Shown: positions 50,489 to 60,883, counted from the first letter of the stretch. The stretch: DNA of 64,000 nucleotides from Luteipulveratus mongoliensis (GCF_001190945.1 NZ_CP011112.1:2914001-2978000); one strand, 5' to 3'. Notes: generated by a model from the letters alone, not told the origin. Made by a program: numbers and translations.

Positions 50489-51351
50489 GAGCCTCCATCC
50501 CGAGCCCCACGAGCGGCGTCTGGTCCCTCGGACCGTTCCCGCTGCGGGCGTACGCGCTCTGCATCCTGGCCGGCATCGCCGTGGCCATCTGGGTCTGCGG
50601 GCGTCGCCTGGTCGACCGTGGCCACCACGTCGACGATGCACTGACGGTGGCCTACTGGGCGGTGCCGTTCGGCATCCTCGGTGGCCGGCTCTACCACGTG
50701 ATCACGACGCCCCAGCCGTACTTCGGCAAGGGCGGTCACCCTCTCGACGCCTTCAAGATCTGGCACGGCGGCCTCGGCATCTGGGGTGCCGTCGCGCTCG
50801 GCGCCTTCGGTGCCTGGCTCGGCTGCCGCCGCCACGGGATCCCGTTCCTGGAGTACGCCGATGCGGCCGCTCCCGGCGTCGCGATCGCCCAGGCGATGGG
50901 CCGGTGGGGCAACTACTTCAACAACGAGCTGTATGGCGGGCACACCGACCTGCCGTGGGGTCTGCAGGTACACGAGTGGTCCGACGGGGAAGCCGTTCGC
51001 AACGCGGCGGGCGACGCCATCCTCAAGCCAGGCGGACCGTTCCACCCGACCTTCCTCTACGAGTCGATCTGGTGCCTGCTGATCGCGCTGATCGTGGTGC
51101 TGATCGACCGACGGCGGGTCCTCGGGCGCGGGCGCTCCTTCGCGCTCTACATCACGCTCTACCCGATCGGCCGCATCGTGTTCGAGCTGATGCGCAGCGA
51201 TCCGGCCAACCACATCCTCGGAGTCCGCGTCAACGTCTGGATGTCGATCCTGGTGTTCCTGGCCGGTCTGGTGGCGTTCATCCACCTCGGGCGGCGTGAT
51301 CCGGACGGCGGGCGACCAGCGACAGAGAGCGTCTCAACATCTGAGATCTGA
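50485..51351 (+). CDS. lgt: prolipoprotein diacylglyceryl transferase
   Basis: Lgt attaches diacylglycerol to the lipobox cysteine of prolipoproteins. The 288-residue membrane protein has about seven helices and the family signatures HGGLGIWGAVALGAFG (near 93) and GRWGNYFNNELYGGHTDLPWG in part (near 138), with the key arginine and HPTFLYES. It starts at a GTG overlapping the DsbA-like stop. Substrates include the solute-binding lipoprotein at 61089. lgt follows the trp genes as in mycobacteria. Confidence 0.95.
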   Translation: MRASIPSPTSGVWSLGPFPLRAYALCILAGIAVAIWVCGRRLVDRGHHVDDALTVAYWAVPFGILGGRLYHVITTPQPYFGKGGHPLDAFKIWHGGLGIWGAVALGAFGAWLGCRRHGIPFLEYADAAAPGVAIAQAMGRWGNYFNNELYGGHTDLPWGLQVHEWSDGEAVRNAAGDAILKPGGPFHPTFLYESIWCLLIALIVVLIDRRRVLGRGRSFALYITLYPIGRIVFELMRSDPANHILGVRVNVWMSILVFLAGLVAFIHLGRRDPDGGRPATESVSTSEI

Positions 51352-51359
51352 AGTCCATG

Positions 51360-51388
51360 TTGTGAAACAGATCGGGCGCCGATAAAGT
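51360..51388 (+). promoter_or_regulatory. gltB promoter
   Basis: TTGTGA (51360-51365) and TAAAGT (51383-51388) are 17 bp apart, a good sigma-70-like pair, and start a ~100-base leader before gltB. Only 60 bases back, lgt ends. No operator is obvious. Confidence 0.6.
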
Positions 51389-51495
51389 GCTCTGACTGTC
51401 CACGCTGGCCAATGTCGTCCTGCATGGCTCTCCCTGCCCGACGCTTTGGCCCCTGGTCACCGCGTCCCGACGACGACAGGACGGTGAGTCATCAC

Positions 51496-54400
51496 ATGGG
51501 TCTTGCCCACTTCTCCGCCCAGCCTCCGGCCACAGGTCTGTACGACCCCGCGAACGAGCACGACGCGTGCGGTGTCGCGATGGTCGCCACGATGCGTGGC
51601 ACTGCCGGCCACGACATCGTTGATCACGCGCTGACCGCGCTGCGCAACCTCGAGCACCGTGGAGCCACGGGCGCTGATCCCACCGTCGGTGACGGCGCCG
51701 GCATCCTGACGCAGGTCCCCGACGAGTTCCTGCGTGAGGTGGCCGGTTTCGACCTGCCGCCCGCAGGCCAGTACGCCGTCGGCCTCGCGTTCATGCCGAC
51801 CGATCCCGATGAGCAGTGGCACATCGGGGAGCAGCTCGACGTCCTCGCGTCCCAGGAGGGCCTGCGGGTCGTGGGTTGGCGCGACGTCCCGACCGATCCG
51901 TCCCTGGTCGGTGAGATGGCCCTGCAGACGATGCCGGTCTTCCGCCACGTGTTCGTGGCCTCGGCTGAGGGTGACCTGGGCGGCGTCGAGCTCGACCGCC
52001 TGGCGTTCTGCCTGCGCAAGCGCGCCGAGCGTGAGCTCGCGGTCTACTTCGCGTCGCTGTCCGCGCGGACCCTGGTCTACAAGGGCATGCTGACGACCGG
52101 TCAGCTGGAGCCGTTCTTCCCCGACCTGTCGGACCGTCGCTTCGCCACCGAGCTCGCCCTGGTCCACTCACGGTTCTCGACCAACACATTCCCGTCCTGG
52201 CCCCTCGCGCACCCGTACCGCTTCATCGCCCACAACGGCGAGATCAACACGGTGCGCGGCAACCGCAACTGGATGAGCGCGCGTGAGTCGACGCTCTCCA
52301 GCGACGTCATCCCGGGCGACCTGTCCCGCATCTTCCCGATCTGCACCCCGGAGGCGTCCGACTCGGCCACCTTCGACGAGGTGCTCGAGCTGCTCCACCT
52401 CGGTGGCCGCAGCCTGCCGCACTCGGTCCTGATGATGATTCCCGAGGCGTGGGAGAACCACGCCACGATGGACCCGGCCCGCCGTGCGTTCTACGAGTTC
52501 CACTCCACGATCATGGAGCCGTGGGACGGCCCCGCCTGTGTCACCTTCACCGACGGCACGCTGGTCGGCGCGGTGCTGGACCGCAACGGTCTGCGCCCCG
52601 GGCGCTACGCCGTGACCAGCGACGGTCTGGTCGTCCTGGCCTCGGAGGCCGGCGTCCTGGACCTTGACCCGGCCACGGTCGTACGCAAGGGCCGGATGCA
52701 GCCCGGCAAGATGTTCCTCGTCGACACCGAGCACGGCCGGATTGTCGGTGACGACGAGGTCAAGGCGTCCCTCGCCGCGGAGAACCCTTACGAGGAGTGG
52801 CTGCACGCGGGCATCGTCCGCTTCGAGGACCTCCCCGAGCGCGAGCACGTCTGGCACACGCCGGCCTCGGTCGTACGCCGTCAGCAGACCTTCGGCTACA
52901 CGCAGGAAGAGCTGAAGATCCTGCTCTCGCCGATGGCCCGCACGGGTGGCGAGGCGCTGGGCTCGATGGGCACGGACACGCCGATCGCCGTGCTGTCCAG
53001 TCGGCCGCGGCTGCTGTTCGACTACTTCAGTCAGCTGTTCGCGCAGGTGACCAACCCGCCGCTGGACGCCATCCGCGAGGAGCTGGTGACCTCGCTCGGC
53101 ACGCTCATGGGTCCGGAGGGCAACGCGCTCGAGGCCAGCCCCGCGCATGCCCGTCAGCTCGAGCTGCCGTTCCCGGTCATCGACAACGACGAGCTCGCCA
53201 AGATCGTCCATCTCAACTCCCGCGGCGACATGCCCGGCTACGCGACCTACGTCATCCGCGGCACCTACCGCGTCGCAGGTGGCGTGAGCGCGATGCGCGC
53301 CCGCCTGCAGGGCATCTTCGCCGAGGTCTCGCAGGCCATCGAGGACGGCCACCGCTTCGTGGTGCTGTCCGACCGCGACAGCGGGCCGGCGTTCGCGCCG
53401 ATCCCGTCGCTGCTGCTGACGGCGGCCGTGCACCACCACCTGACCCGTGAGAAGACCCGCACCCAGGTCGGTCTGATCGTCGAGGCCGGCGATGTCCGCG
53501 AGGTCCATCACGTGGCCCTCCTCGTCGGCTACGGCGCGGCCGCGGTCAACCCGTACCTCGCGATGGAGTCCGTCGAGGACCTCGTACGCCGTGGGGTGCT
53601 GACCGATGTCAACGCCGAGCAGGCGGTGCGCAACCTCATCAAGGCGCTCGGCAAGGGCGTGCTGAAGGTGATGTCCAAGATGGGCATCTCCACCGTCGCG
53701 TCCTACCGCGGCGCGCAGGTATTCGAGGCGACCGGACTGTCGCAAGAGCTGGTCGATGCCTACTTCACCGGCACCGTGTCTCGCCTCGGTGGCATCGGGC
53801 TGGACATCGTGGCCCGGGAGGTCGCCGAGCGGCACGCGAAGGCGTACCCCAAGGACGGCCAGGGTCCCTCGCACCGCACGCTCGAAGATGGTGGCGAGTA
53901 TCAGTGGCGCCGCGAGGGTGAGCCGCACCTGTTCGACCCGGAGACGGTGTTCCGGCTCCAGCACTCCACGCGTGCCCGCCGCTACGACATCTTCAAGAAG
54001 TACACCGAGGCGGTCGACAACCAGTCCGAGCGGCTGATGACGCTGCGCGGTCTCTTCGGCTTCAGCAGCGACCGCGGACCGATCTCCATCGATGAGGTCG
54101 AGCCGGTCAGCGAGATCGTCAAGCGGTTCAACACGGGTGCGATGAGCTACGGCTCGATCAGCATGGAGGCACACGAGACGCTCGCGATCGCGATGAACCG
54201 TCTCGGCGGGCGGTCGAATACCGGTGAGGGCGGCGAGGACCCCGAGCGGCTGACCGACCCAGAGCGGCGCTCGGCGATCAAGCAGGTCGCGAGCGGGCGC
54301 TTCGGTGTGACGTCGCACTACCTCACCGAGTCCGACGACATCCAGATCAAGATGGCGCAGGGCGCCAAGCCGGGCGAGGGTGGCCAGCTGCCCGGCCACA

Positions 54401-56034
54401 AGGTCTACCCGTGGGTGGCCAAGACGCGTCACTCGACGCCGGGCGTCGGCCTCATCTCGCCGCCCCCGCACCACGACATCTACTCGATCGAGGACCTGGC
54501 TCAGCTGATCCATGACCTCAAGAACGCCAACCCGCAGGCGCGCATCCACGTCAAGCTGGTCAGCGAGGTCGGAGTCGGCACGGTGGCGGCCGGCGTCTCC
54601 AAGGCGCATGCGGACGTCGTCCTCATCTCCGGTCATGACGGCGGCACCGGCGCATCGCCGCTGACCTCGCTCAAGCACGCGGGCGGACCGTGGGAGCTCG
54701 GCCTCGCCGAGACCCAGCAGACGCTGCTGCTCAATGGCCTGCGCAACCGGATCGTGGTGCAGACCGACGGTCAGCTCAAGACCGGTCGAGACGTCGTCAT
54801 CGCGGCGCTGCTGGGTGCTGAGGAGTACGGCTTCGCGACCGCACCGTTGGTCGTGAGCGGCTGCATCATGATGCGGGTCTGTCACCTCGACACCTGTCCG
54901 GTCGGCATCGCGACCCAGAACCCGGACCTGCGAGCGCGGTTCAGCGGTAAGCCGGAGTTCGTCGAGACCTTCTTCGAGTACATCGCCGAGGAGGTGCGCG
55001 AGCTGCTCGCCGAGCTCGGCTTCCGCACGCTCGACGAGGCGATCGGTCAGGTCGGCGTCCTGGACACCGCGCGCGCCGTCGACCACTGGAAGGCCAGTGG
55101 TCTGGACCTCAGCCCGGTCCTGGCGAATGTCGAGCTCCCCGAGGGCACCTCGCGGCACCAGACCGTCCTTCAGGACCACGGCCTCGAGAAGGCCCTGGAC
55201 CTGCAGCTGATCACGATGAGCAAGGACGCCCTGGAGCACCAGGCGCCGGTGCGCATCGAGGTGCCCGTCAGCAACGTCAACCGCACGGTCGGCACCATGC
55301 TCGGACACGAGGTGACCAAGCGCTATCCCGACGGGTTGGCTGACGACACCATCGACGTCTCGTTCACCGGTTCGGCAGGCCAGTCGTTCGGCGCGTTCGT
55401 CCCGGCCGGTGTCACGCTCCGTCTTTACGGCGAAGCGAACGACTACGTCGGCAAGGGCCTCTCGGGAGGCCGCATCGTCGTACGCCCCCTGCGGGATGCC
55501 TCGCTCGTCGCCGAACGAAACGCCATTGCTGGCAACGTCATTGGCTACGGCGCGACCAGTGGGCAGATCTTCCTGCGCGGTGTGGTGGGGGAGCGGTTCT
55601 GCGTGCGCAACTCCGGTGCGACCGCCGTCGTCGAGGGCGTGGGCGACCACGCCTGCGAATACATGACAGGCGGCACCGTGCTGGTGCTCGGTCAGACCGG
55701 CCGCAACTTCGCGGCGGGGATGTCCGGGGGACAGGCGTACGTCCTGGACCTCGACGAGAGCCAGGTCAACCCCGAGCTGGTCGACGTGATCGGCCTGCGT
55801 GAGGCAGACATCGCAGCCGTGCACGACCTGCTGCGCGCCCACGAGGAATGGACCGACTCCAGCGTTGCGGGCAAGCTCCTGGCGGAGTGGCCGGCGGCGG
55901 TCGAGCGGTTCTCCCTCGTCCTTCCGCGCACCTACCAGAAGGTGCTCGACGTCCGAACCGAGGCCGCAGACGAAGGCCTCGACCCCGACAGCCCCCAGGT
56001 GTGGGAGCGGATCATGGAGGCCAACCGTGGCTGA
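51496..56034 (+). CDS. gltB: glutamate synthase (NADPH), large subunit
   Basis: GltB converts glutamine and 2-oxoglutarate to two glutamates. The start is placed at the ATG at 51496 ([11 protein letters not shown]); earlier in-frame GTG at 51484 and ATG at 51412 lack conserved sequence. The 1512-residue product is a class II amidotransferase whose propeptide should be cleaved before Cys25 ([10 protein letters not shown]). Next come the central domain, the FMN/2-oxoglutarate barrel ([15 protein letters not shown] in part) and the 3Fe-4S cysteines in [17 protein letters not shown] near 1122. The C-terminal beta-helix ends the protein. It overlaps gltD by eight bases. Confidence 0.96.
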   Translation: MGLAHFSAQPPATGLYDPANEHDACGVAMVATMRGTAGHDIVDHALTALRNLEHRGATGADPTVGDGAGILTQVPDEFLREVAGFDLPPAGQYAVGLAFMPTDPDEQWHIGEQLDVLASQEGLRVVGWRDVPTDPSLVGEMALQTMPVFRHVFVASAEGDLGGVELDRLAFCLRKRAERELAVYFASLSARTLVYKGMLTTGQLEPFFPDLSDRRFATELALVHSRFSTNTFPSWPLAHPYRFIAHNGEINTVRGNRNWMSARESTLSSDVIPGDLSRIFPICTPEASDSATFDEVLELLHLGGRSLPHSVLMMIPEAWENHATMDPARRAFYEFHSTIMEPWDGPACVTFTDGTLVGAVLDRNGLRPGRYAVTSDGLVVLASEAGVLDLDPATVVRKGRMQPGKMFLVDTEHGRIVGDDEVKASLAAENPYEEWLHAGIVRFEDLPEREHVWHTPASVVRRQQTFGYTQEELKILLSPMARTGGEALGSMGTDTPIAVLSSRPRLLFDYFSQLFAQVTNPPLDAIREELVTSLGTLMGPEGNALEASPAHARQLELPFPVIDNDELAKIVHLNSRGDMPGYATYVIRGTYRVAGGVSAMRARLQGIFAEVSQAIEDGHRFVVLSDRDSGPAFAPIPSLLLTAAVHHHLTREKTRTQVGLIVEAGDVREVHHVALLVGYGAAAVNPYLAMESVEDLVRRGVLTDVNAEQAVRNLIKALGKGVLKVMSKMGISTVASYRGAQVFEATGLSQELVDAYFTGTVSRLGGIGLDIVAREVAERHAKAYPKDGQGPSHRTLEDGGEYQWRREGEPHLFDPETVFRLQHSTRARRYDIFKKYTEAVDNQSERLMTLRGLFGFSSDRGPISIDEVEPVSEIVKRFNTGAMSYGSISMEAHETLAIAMNRLGGRSNTGEGGEDPERLTDPERRSAIKQVASGRFGVTSHYLTESDDIQIKMAQGAKPGEGGQLPGHKVYPWVAKTRHSTPGVGLISPPPHHDIYSIEDLAQLIHDLKNANPQARIHVKLVSEVGVGTVAAGVSKAHADVVLISGHDGGTGASPLTSLKHAGGPWELGLAETQQTLLLNGLRNRIVVQTDGQLKTGRDVVIAALLGAEEYGFATAPLVVSGCIMMRVCHLDTCPVGIATQNPDLRARFSGKPEFVETFFEYIAEEVRELLAELGFRTLDEAIGQVGVLDTARAVDHWKASGLDLSPVLANVELPEGTSRHQTVLQDHGLEKALDLQLITMSKDALEHQAPVRIEVPVSNVNRTVGTMLGHEVTKRYPDGLADDTIDVSFTGSAGQSFGAFVPAGVTLRLYGEANDYVGKGLSGGRIVVRPLRDASLVAERNAIAGNVIGYGATSGQIFLRGVVGERFCVRNSGATAVVEGVGDHACEYMTGGTVLVLGQTGRNFAAGMSGGQAYVLDLDESQVNPELVDVIGLREADIAAVHDLLRAHEEWTDSSVAGKLLAEWPAAVERFSLVLPRTYQKVLDVRTEAADEGLDPDSPQVWERIMEANRG

Positions 56035-57484
56035 CCCCCGTGGATTCTTGACGACGCGGGAGCGCGAGCTGCCCGCCCGCCGTCCGGTGCCCGTCCGGAT
56101 CAAGGACTGGCGTGAGGTCTATGAGGAGCAGGAGCTCGGTCAGCTCCAGCGCCAGGCCGGCCGCTGCATGGACTGCGGAATTCCCTTCTGCCACAACGGT
56201 TGTCCGCTTGGCAACCTGATCCCTGAGTGGAACGACCTCGCGTGGCGGGGCGACTGGCCGGACGCCATCGAGCGGCTGCACGCGACCAACAACTTCCCGG
56301 AGTTCACGGGGCGGTTGTGCCCGGCTCCGTGCGAGACCGCCTGCGTGCTCGGCATCAGTGAGCCCGCAGTGACGATCAAGCAGGTCGAGCTGACCACCAT
56401 CGAGCAGGCCTTCGCCCGCGACGGTGTCGAGCCGCAGCCGCCCGCCCGTCTGACCAACAAGACGGTCGCGGTGGTTGGGTCCGGTCCGGCCGGCCTCGCT
56501 GCTGCTCAGCAACTCACCCGCGCCGGTCACACGGTCGCGGTCTACGAGCGGGCCGACAAGCCCGGCGGCCTGCTGCGCTATGGCATCCCCGAGTTCAAGA
56601 TGGAGAAGTCCGTCCTGGACCGTCGCCTGGAGCAGATGACTGCTGAGGGCACTCGCTTCCGCTGCAACCGCAGCATCGGTGACGACATCACCGGCACCCA
56701 GCTGCGTGCTCGGTACGACGCCGTCGTGCTGGCCGTCGGATCGACTGTTCCGCGTGACCTCCCCGTCCCGGGGCGCGAGCTCGACGGCATCGTGCAGGCG
56801 ATGGACTACCTGCCGGACGCTAACCGGGTCGCGCTCGGCCAGGAGGTCGAGGACCAGATCCTGGCGACCGACAAGGACGTCGTGATCATCGGCGGTGGCG
56901 ACACCGGTGCCGACTGCCTCGGTACGGCCATCCGCCAGGGTGCCCGGTCGATCACGCAGCTGGAGATCATGCCGCGCCCGGGTGAGGAGCGCGTGGACGG
57001 CCAGCCGTGGCCGACGTACCCGATGCTCTTCCGCGTCGCGAGTGCGCACGAGGAGGGCGGCGACCGCGTCTACGCCACGAGCACCAAGGAGGTGCTCGGC
57101 GACAAGGACGGCAAGGTCAAGGCGCTGCGCCTCGTCGAGGTCAAGATGGGCGACAAGGGGTTCGAGGAGGTCGAGGGCTCCGAGCGTGAGATCCCGGCCC
57201 AGCTCGTGCTGCTGGCGATGGGCTTCCTGGGTCCGGCGCCGGAGGGTCTGGTCGAGCAGCTCGGCGTGGAGACGGATGAGCGTTCCAACATCGTGCGGGA
57301 CGACTCTTACATGACCTCGGTGCCGGGTGTCTTCGTGGCCGGTGACGCCGGTCGTGGGCAGTCGCTCATCGTGTGGGCGATCGCCGAAGGCCGTTCTGCC
57401 GCAAAGGGAGTCGACGCTTTCCTGACCGGTTCGTCCAACCTGCCCTACCCGATTCGACCGACCGAACGGCCGCTCACCGCGTAG
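56027..57484 (+). CDS. gltD: glutamate synthase (NADPH), small subunit
   Basis: GltD passes electrons from NADPH through FAD and iron-sulfur clusters to GltB. The 485-residue protein starts at the GTG at 56027 with ATGGAGG just upstream. Cys47, 50, 55 and 59 ([13 protein letters not shown]) and CPAPCETAC near 100 bind two 4Fe-4S clusters; [10 protein letters not shown] (~150) binds FAD and GGGDTGADC (~290) NADPH. The C-terminal [14 protein letters not shown] is the family closing motif. It forms an operon with gltB, ended by a stem-loop overlapping its stop. Confidence 0.96.
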   Translation: MADPRGFLTTRERELPARRPVPVRIKDWREVYEEQELGQLQRQAGRCMDCGIPFCHNGCPLGNLIPEWNDLAWRGDWPDAIERLHATNNFPEFTGRLCPAPCETACVLGISEPAVTIKQVELTTIEQAFARDGVEPQPPARLTNKTVAVVGSGPAGLAAAQQLTRAGHTVAVYERADKPGGLLRYGIPEFKMEKSVLDRRLEQMTAEGTRFRCNRSIGDDITGTQLRARYDAVVLAVGSTVPRDLPVPGRELDGIVQAMDYLPDANRVALGQEVEDQILATDKDVVIIGGGDTGADCLGTAIRQGARSITQLEIMPRPGEERVDGQPWPTYPMLFRVASAHEEGGDRVYATSTKEVLGDKDGKVKALRLVEVKMGDKGFEEVEGSEREIPAQLVLLAMGFLGPAPEGLVEQLGVETDERSNIVRDDSYMTSVPGVFVAGDAGRGQSLIVWAIAEGRSAAKGVDAFLTGSSNLPYPIRPTERPLTA

Positions 57485-57499
57485 TCGGTGGGCGGCCGT
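57466..57499 (+). terminator. stem-loop terminator overlapping the gltD stop
   Basis: ACGGCCGCTCACCG (57466-57479) pairs with CGGTGGGCGGCCGT (57486-57499) over 14 bp, with one U-G pair, around CGTAGT. The left arm is in the last gltD codons and the stop TAG lies in the loop. There is no U-tract, as is common in this phylum. Confidence 0.8.
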
Positions 57500-57634
57500 C
57501 CGGCCGTCATCCGCAATTACCCGACCGTACGTTGCTGTAGCTCTGGCGCGCACTCCTCCTCCGGACGGATTCGCAGGCTCACCCGTGCCGGCATCGTTGT
57601 GCAAGCCGGCTGCGTGATGTGCGTTTTCGGTGGA

Positions 57635-57640
57635 TAGTGT
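57635..57640 (+). promoter_or_regulatory. -10 box of probable leaderless pyk promoter
   Basis: TAGTGT ends six bases before the pyk ATG and GGATAGTGTTGG contains no Shine-Dalgarno, so the message should begin at or near the AUG. A clear -35 is not seen. The gap 57500-57634 shows no gene. Confidence 0.6.
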
Positions 57641-57646
57641 TGGTTC

Positions 57647-59101
57647 ATGCGCCGTGCCAAGATCGTTGCCACACTCGGACCTGCCACCTCCACAGCCCAA
57701 CGGGTCCACGACCTCGTGACCGCGGGCATGGATGTCGCTCGACTCAACCTGTCCCACGGCTCCTATGCCGACCACGAGCAGGTCTATACCTACATTCGCG
57801 AAGCCAGCGACGACACCCAGCGTGCGGTCGGGATCCTGGTGGACCTGCAAGGACCCAAGATCCGGACCGGCACCTTCGCCAAGGGACCGATCAAGATCGC
57901 GCCGGGGGACCGGTTCACCATCACCGTCGATGACATCGAGGGCGACCAGGATCGGGTGTCGACCACCTACAAGGGGCTGCCCGGCGATGTGAAGCCCGGC
58001 GACCGTCTGCTGATCGACGATGGCAAGGTCGAGCTGCGCGCGGTCGAGGTCACCGACACCGACGTGGTCACCGAGGTCGTCGAGGGCGGTGCCGTCTCCA
58101 ATCACAAGGGCATCAACCTGCCCGGTGTCGCAGTCAGTGTCCCCGCCCTGTCGACCAAGGACGAGGAAGACCTGCGCTGGGCGCTCAAGCTCCGCGCGGA
58201 CATGATCGCCCTGTCCTTCGTGCGCAACGCGAGCGACATCAAGCGGGTGCACGAGATCATGGACGAGGTTGGCGTACGACTCCCGGTGATCGCCAAGGTC
58301 GAGAAGCCGCAGGCGGTCGACAACCTCGCCGAGATCGTCGACGCGTTCGACGGCATCATGGTCGCCCGAGGCGACCTCGGCGTCGAGATGCCGCTCGAGG
58401 ACGTACCGATCGTGCAGAAGCGTGCGGTCGAGCTCGCCCGCCGCTCCGCGAAGCCGGTCATTGTCGCCACGCAGGTGCTCGAGTCGATGATCGAGAACTC
58501 CAGGCCGACCCGCGCCGAGGCGTCCGACTGTGCGAACGCGGTGCTCGACGGGGCGGACGCAATCATGCTGTCCGGCGAGACGAGCGTGGGCGCATGGCCG
58601 ATCGACGCGGTACGCACGATGTCGCGCATCATCGAGAGCACGGAGGAGCACGGTCTGGAGCGCATTCCGGGTCTCGGTACGCGCCCGCACACCATGGGTG
58701 GTGCCGTCACCGCGGCAGCCGCCGAGATCGGTGACCTGCTCGATGTGAAGTACCTCGTCACCTTCACGACCTCAGGCGACTCCGCGCTGCGGATGGCCCG
58801 CATCCGCAGCAAGCGTCCGATGCTGGCGTTCACGCCGAACGGCTCGACCCGGTCACAGCTCGCGCTGGTGTGGGGCATGGAGACGTTCCTCACCCCGACC
58901 GTGAAGCACACCGACCAGATGGCCGCTCAGGTCGACGAGATCCTGCTGTCCTCCAAGCGCTGCGCTGAGGGGGACAGGGTGATCATCGTCGCCGGCTCGC
59001 CCCCCGGGATCCCTGGCTCGACCAACGCGCTGCGGGTCCACCGGATGGGCGATGCCAAGAACAAGGTGGCGCCGGCATACCAGGAGCTCGACAAGGGTTA
59101 G
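57647..59101 (+). CDS. pyk: pyruvate kinase
   Basis: Pyk makes pyruvate and ATP from phosphoenolpyruvate. The 484-residue protein has the N-terminal MRRAKIVATLGPATS, the metal/substrate motif IAKVEKPQAVDN (~214-225), MVARGDLGVEMP (~241-252) and the C-terminal domain with VTFTTSGDSALRMA. The active lysine and acidic metal ligands are present. The single-domain length and missing extra C-terminal PEP-utiliser domain are typical for actinobacteria. The ATG appears to start a leaderless message. Confidence 0.96.
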   Translation: MRRAKIVATLGPATSTAQRVHDLVTAGMDVARLNLSHGSYADHEQVYTYIREASDDTQRAVGILVDLQGPKIRTGTFAKGPIKIAPGDRFTITVDDIEGDQDRVSTTYKGLPGDVKPGDRLLIDDGKVELRAVEVTDTDVVTEVVEGGAVSNHKGINLPGVAVSVPALSTKDEEDLRWALKLRADMIALSFVRNASDIKRVHEIMDEVGVRLPVIAKVEKPQAVDNLAEIVDAFDGIMVARGDLGVEMPLEDVPIVQKRAVELARRSAKPVIVATQVLESMIENSRPTRAEASDCANAVLDGADAIMLSGETSVGAWPIDAVRTMSRIIESTEEHGLERIPGLGTRPHTMGGAVTAAAAEIGDLLDVKYLVTFTTSGDSALRMARIRSKRPMLAFTPNGSTRSQLALVWGMETFLTPTVKHTDQMAAQVDEILLSSKRCAEGDRVIIVAGSPPGIPGSTNALRVHRMGDAKNKVAPAYQELDKG

Positions 59102-59115
59102 CCGCCGTGTCCGAG

Positions 59116-59145
59116 TTCAGGGCGAGCGGGCTTCTGCCGTATCCT
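59116..59145 (+). promoter_or_regulatory. tRNA-Leu promoter
   Basis: TTCAGG (59116-59121) and TATCCT (59140-59145) are 18 bp apart. Transcription would begin near 59152, a few bases before the mature tRNA 5' end. Confidence 0.55.
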
Positions 59146-59157
59146 GACTCGGCACTC

Positions 59158-59240
59158 GCCGGGGTGGTGGAATGGCAGACACGGAGCACTCAAAATGCTC
59201 TGCTCGAAAGGGCGTGCGGGTTCAAGTCCCGCTCCCGGCA
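59158..59240 (+). tRNA. leuX: tRNA-Leu (CAA)
   Basis: An 83-base class II tRNA. GCCGGGG (59158-59164) pairs with TCCCGGC (59233-59239, one G-U), discriminator A at 59240. The anticodon stem GAGCA/TGCTC encloses CTCAAAA, giving anticodon CAA, which reads UUG. A long variable arm (TGCTCGAAAGGGCGTG region) and the T arm CGGGTTCAAGTCCCG are present. The terminal CCA is not encoded. The gene symbol is a convention and not certain. Confidence 0.96.
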
Positions 59241-59280
59241 CTCTTATTCACTCGCTTTGCGCACCAGTCAGGGGACCGTC

Positions 59281-59472
59281 ATGTCCGAGCCCAGCGACAC
59301 GCGTCCATCGAAGGACGGCCCCAACAGGCACGGCGTGATCGGGATGGCGCTCGGCTTCCTGGTCGGCATCTGCGGCGTCCTCGTCGGCACGGCCGGCTGG
59401 CCGTCGTGGACCGTCGCTGTCGCGGCCATGGCCTGCGGCTTCTGGTGGGCCTTCGGTCGTCAGCTGTTCTGA
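59281..59472 (+). CDS. small membrane protein, two helices
   Basis: A 63-residue protein: a ~17-residue polar, charged N-terminus followed by two closely spaced hydrophobic stretches (about 18-37 and 42-58) ending FGRQLF. The start ATG at 59281 is chosen; the frame also opens through the tRNA gene, which is not coding. No known family is recognised. Codon use is like the neighbours', so it is probably real, but short. It lies 40 bases after the tRNA and converges with the 2H-like gene. Confidence 0.55.
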   Translation: MSEPSDTRPSKDGPNRHGVIGMALGFLVGICGVLVGTAGWPSWTVAVAAMACGFWWAFGRQLF

Positions 59473-59482
59473 GCCGCCGCGC

Positions 59483-60166
59483 TCAGGCGTCCAGCGGCGT
59501 CCGGCACCACGAGCTCATGCGCATGAAGCGATCCCGGCCGTTCTCGGTGTAGTGAAAACGCACCAGCTCCAACGTGTCGACCCGGTAGGCGACCGGCTCG
59601 ATCCGGCGGCGTGACTGCGACCACTCGATCAGACCCGCGGGGTCCCTGATGTCGGCGGCGAAGTGGATCAGGTTGGCGTAGAAGATGTCTCGTGGGTCAT
59701 CCCGCTCGTAGTACGCGTCCTCGCCGAGCTCGGCCGCCATCCGGTCCATGAGCTGCCAGGCGCGCTGATCGCTCGGCTCGAGCTGAGCCATCACACTGCC
59801 GCTGGTCAACGTGACCCCCGTGAGGGCGAAGGTGAGGGCGTTCGTGGCACGCGCGGTCCGGCGTACGGCTGCGGCGCAGCGCTGGGCGATGGGATCCACG
59901 GGCGCGGCGGCCGCCCGGTAGGGCTCGATCGCGCGCACCGTGATGTGTGCGGCCTCCTCGTGGCCGGTCATGAAATGACCCGGGCCTGCGTAGAACTCGG
60001 CCTCGCGCATCAGCGAAGCCACCTCCTGGCGCATCGGGTCGGGGAGCGAGAGCACGATGCTGATCGGCCAGCGTCCGCCCTCGTCAGGCGGGACATCGCG
60101 CCGGTGGCTCCCCTCCCGGATATCAACCTCGGCGGCCTGGAACAGGGTGTCGAACACGGTGGTCAC
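59483..60166 (-). CDS. 2H-phosphoesterase-like protein, degenerate second motif
   Basis: A 227-residue protein that by pattern resembles 2'-5' RNA ligase/2H phosphoesterases: AAHITVRAI (the first HxT motif, near residue 75), then an Ala-rich helix, LTFALTGVTLTSGSVMAQLEP, and a region YANLIHFAADI where a second HxT would be, here HFA. The closing VDTLELVRFHYTENG is also 2H-like. If the fold is right, one catalytic histidine site is altered, so cyclic-phosphodiesterase activity may be lost. The start may be GTG at 60166 or ATG/other at 60205. Substrate unknown. Confidence 0.5.
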   Translation of the reverse strand: MTTVFDTLFQAAEVDIREGSHRRDVPPDEGGRWPISIVLSLPDPMRQEVASLMREAEFYAGPGHFMTGHEEAAHITVRAIEPYRAAAAPVDPIAQRCAAAVRRTARATNALTFALTGVTLTSGSVMAQLEPSDQRAWQLMDRMAAELGEDAYYERDDPRDIFYANLIHFAADIRDPAGLIEWSQSRRRIEPVAYRVDTLELVRFHYTENGRDRFMRMSSWCRTPLDA

Positions 60167-60244
60167 CGCAGCATGGTCACATGCGGCCCGCGTGATGCTC
60201 AGCACGGGCGCGACGTACGGCGATCCGGCGCCAGAACCCGTCGG

Positions 60245-60250
60245 TAGGCT
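60245..60250 (+). promoter_or_regulatory. -10 box of probable leaderless pdtaR promoter
   Basis: TAGGCT ends six bases before the GTG at 60257, the same spacing and hexamer as at hisF. No Shine-Dalgarno lies between. Confidence 0.55.
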
Positions 60251-60256
60251 GATCTC

Positions 60257-60883
60257 GTGACCGAGAGCGTGCGTGCGACCACTGATGAATCCGCCGGCGG
60301 ACAGCTCCGCGTGGTGGTGGCCGAGGACGAGGCTTTGATCCGCATGGATCTTGCCGAGATGCTCGGCGAGGCCGGGTACGACGTCGTGGCCGAGGTGGGC
60401 AACGGCGAGGAAGCCGTCGCCAAGGCCCGCGAGCTGAAGCCGGACCTGGTCGTGATGGACGTCAAGATGCCCGTGCTCGACGGGATCTCCGCGGCCAGCC
60501 AGATCGGCGAGGACGGCATCGCGCCGGTCGTCATGCTGACCGCCTTCAGCGACAAGGACCTGGTCGAGCGCGCCAGCGATGCCGGCGTCATGGCGTACGT
60601 CCTCAAGCCCTTCACCATCGATGACCTGCGCCCGGCCATCTCAGTCGCGACCTCTCGGTGGAGGGAGCGGGCGGTTCTTGCTCAGGAGGTCGCTGACCTG
60701 GGCGAACGCCTGGAGACCCGCAAGCGGCTGGACCGCGCCAAAGGCATCCTGATGAAGCGCCTCGACATCGATGAGGCGGCGGCCTTCCGATGGATCCAGA
60801 AGACCGCCATGGACCGCCGGCTCGGCATGCGCGAGATCTCCGACGCCGTCATCGACGGCATGTCGGACGACCCGAAGTCCTGA
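60257..60883 (+). CDS. pdtaR: response regulator with ANTAR RNA-binding domain
   Basis: A 208-residue two-domain regulator: receiver (about 17-133) with the acidic pair in VAEDEALIR, phosphoacceptor Asp68 (VVMDVKMP), the Thr of MLTAFS and Lys of LKPF, then an ANTAR domain (about 145-200; AKGILMKRLDIDEAAAFRWI). It matches mycobacterial PdtaR (Rv1626). ANTAR proteins bind paired hexaloop RNA hairpins and prevent transcription termination. The kinase PdtaS is not adjacent, as is normal. The divergent partner starts ~50-90 bases away. Strong assignment. Confidence 0.93.
   Translation: MTESVRATTDESAGGQLRVVVAEDEALIRMDLAEMLGEAGYDVVAEVGNGEEAVAKARELKPDLVVMDVKMPVLDGISAASQIGEDGIAPVVMLTAFSDKDLVERASDAGVMAYVLKPFTIDDLRPAISVATSRWRERAVLAQEVADLGERLETRKRLDRAKGILMKRLDIDEAAAFRWIQKTAMDRRLGMREISDAVIDGMSDDPKS

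Noticed and set aside
51332-51346. Terminator TCTCA-N5-TGAGA at the end of lgt
   Set aside because: Only a 5-bp AT-containing stem with no T-run, and it lies within lgt codons; too weak to call.
52168-56103. Very long antisense frame (about 1300 codons) across gltB, and another at 56012-58690
   Set aside because: Same composition artefact opposite well-conserved gltB, gltD and pyk; no promoter or ribosome binding site.
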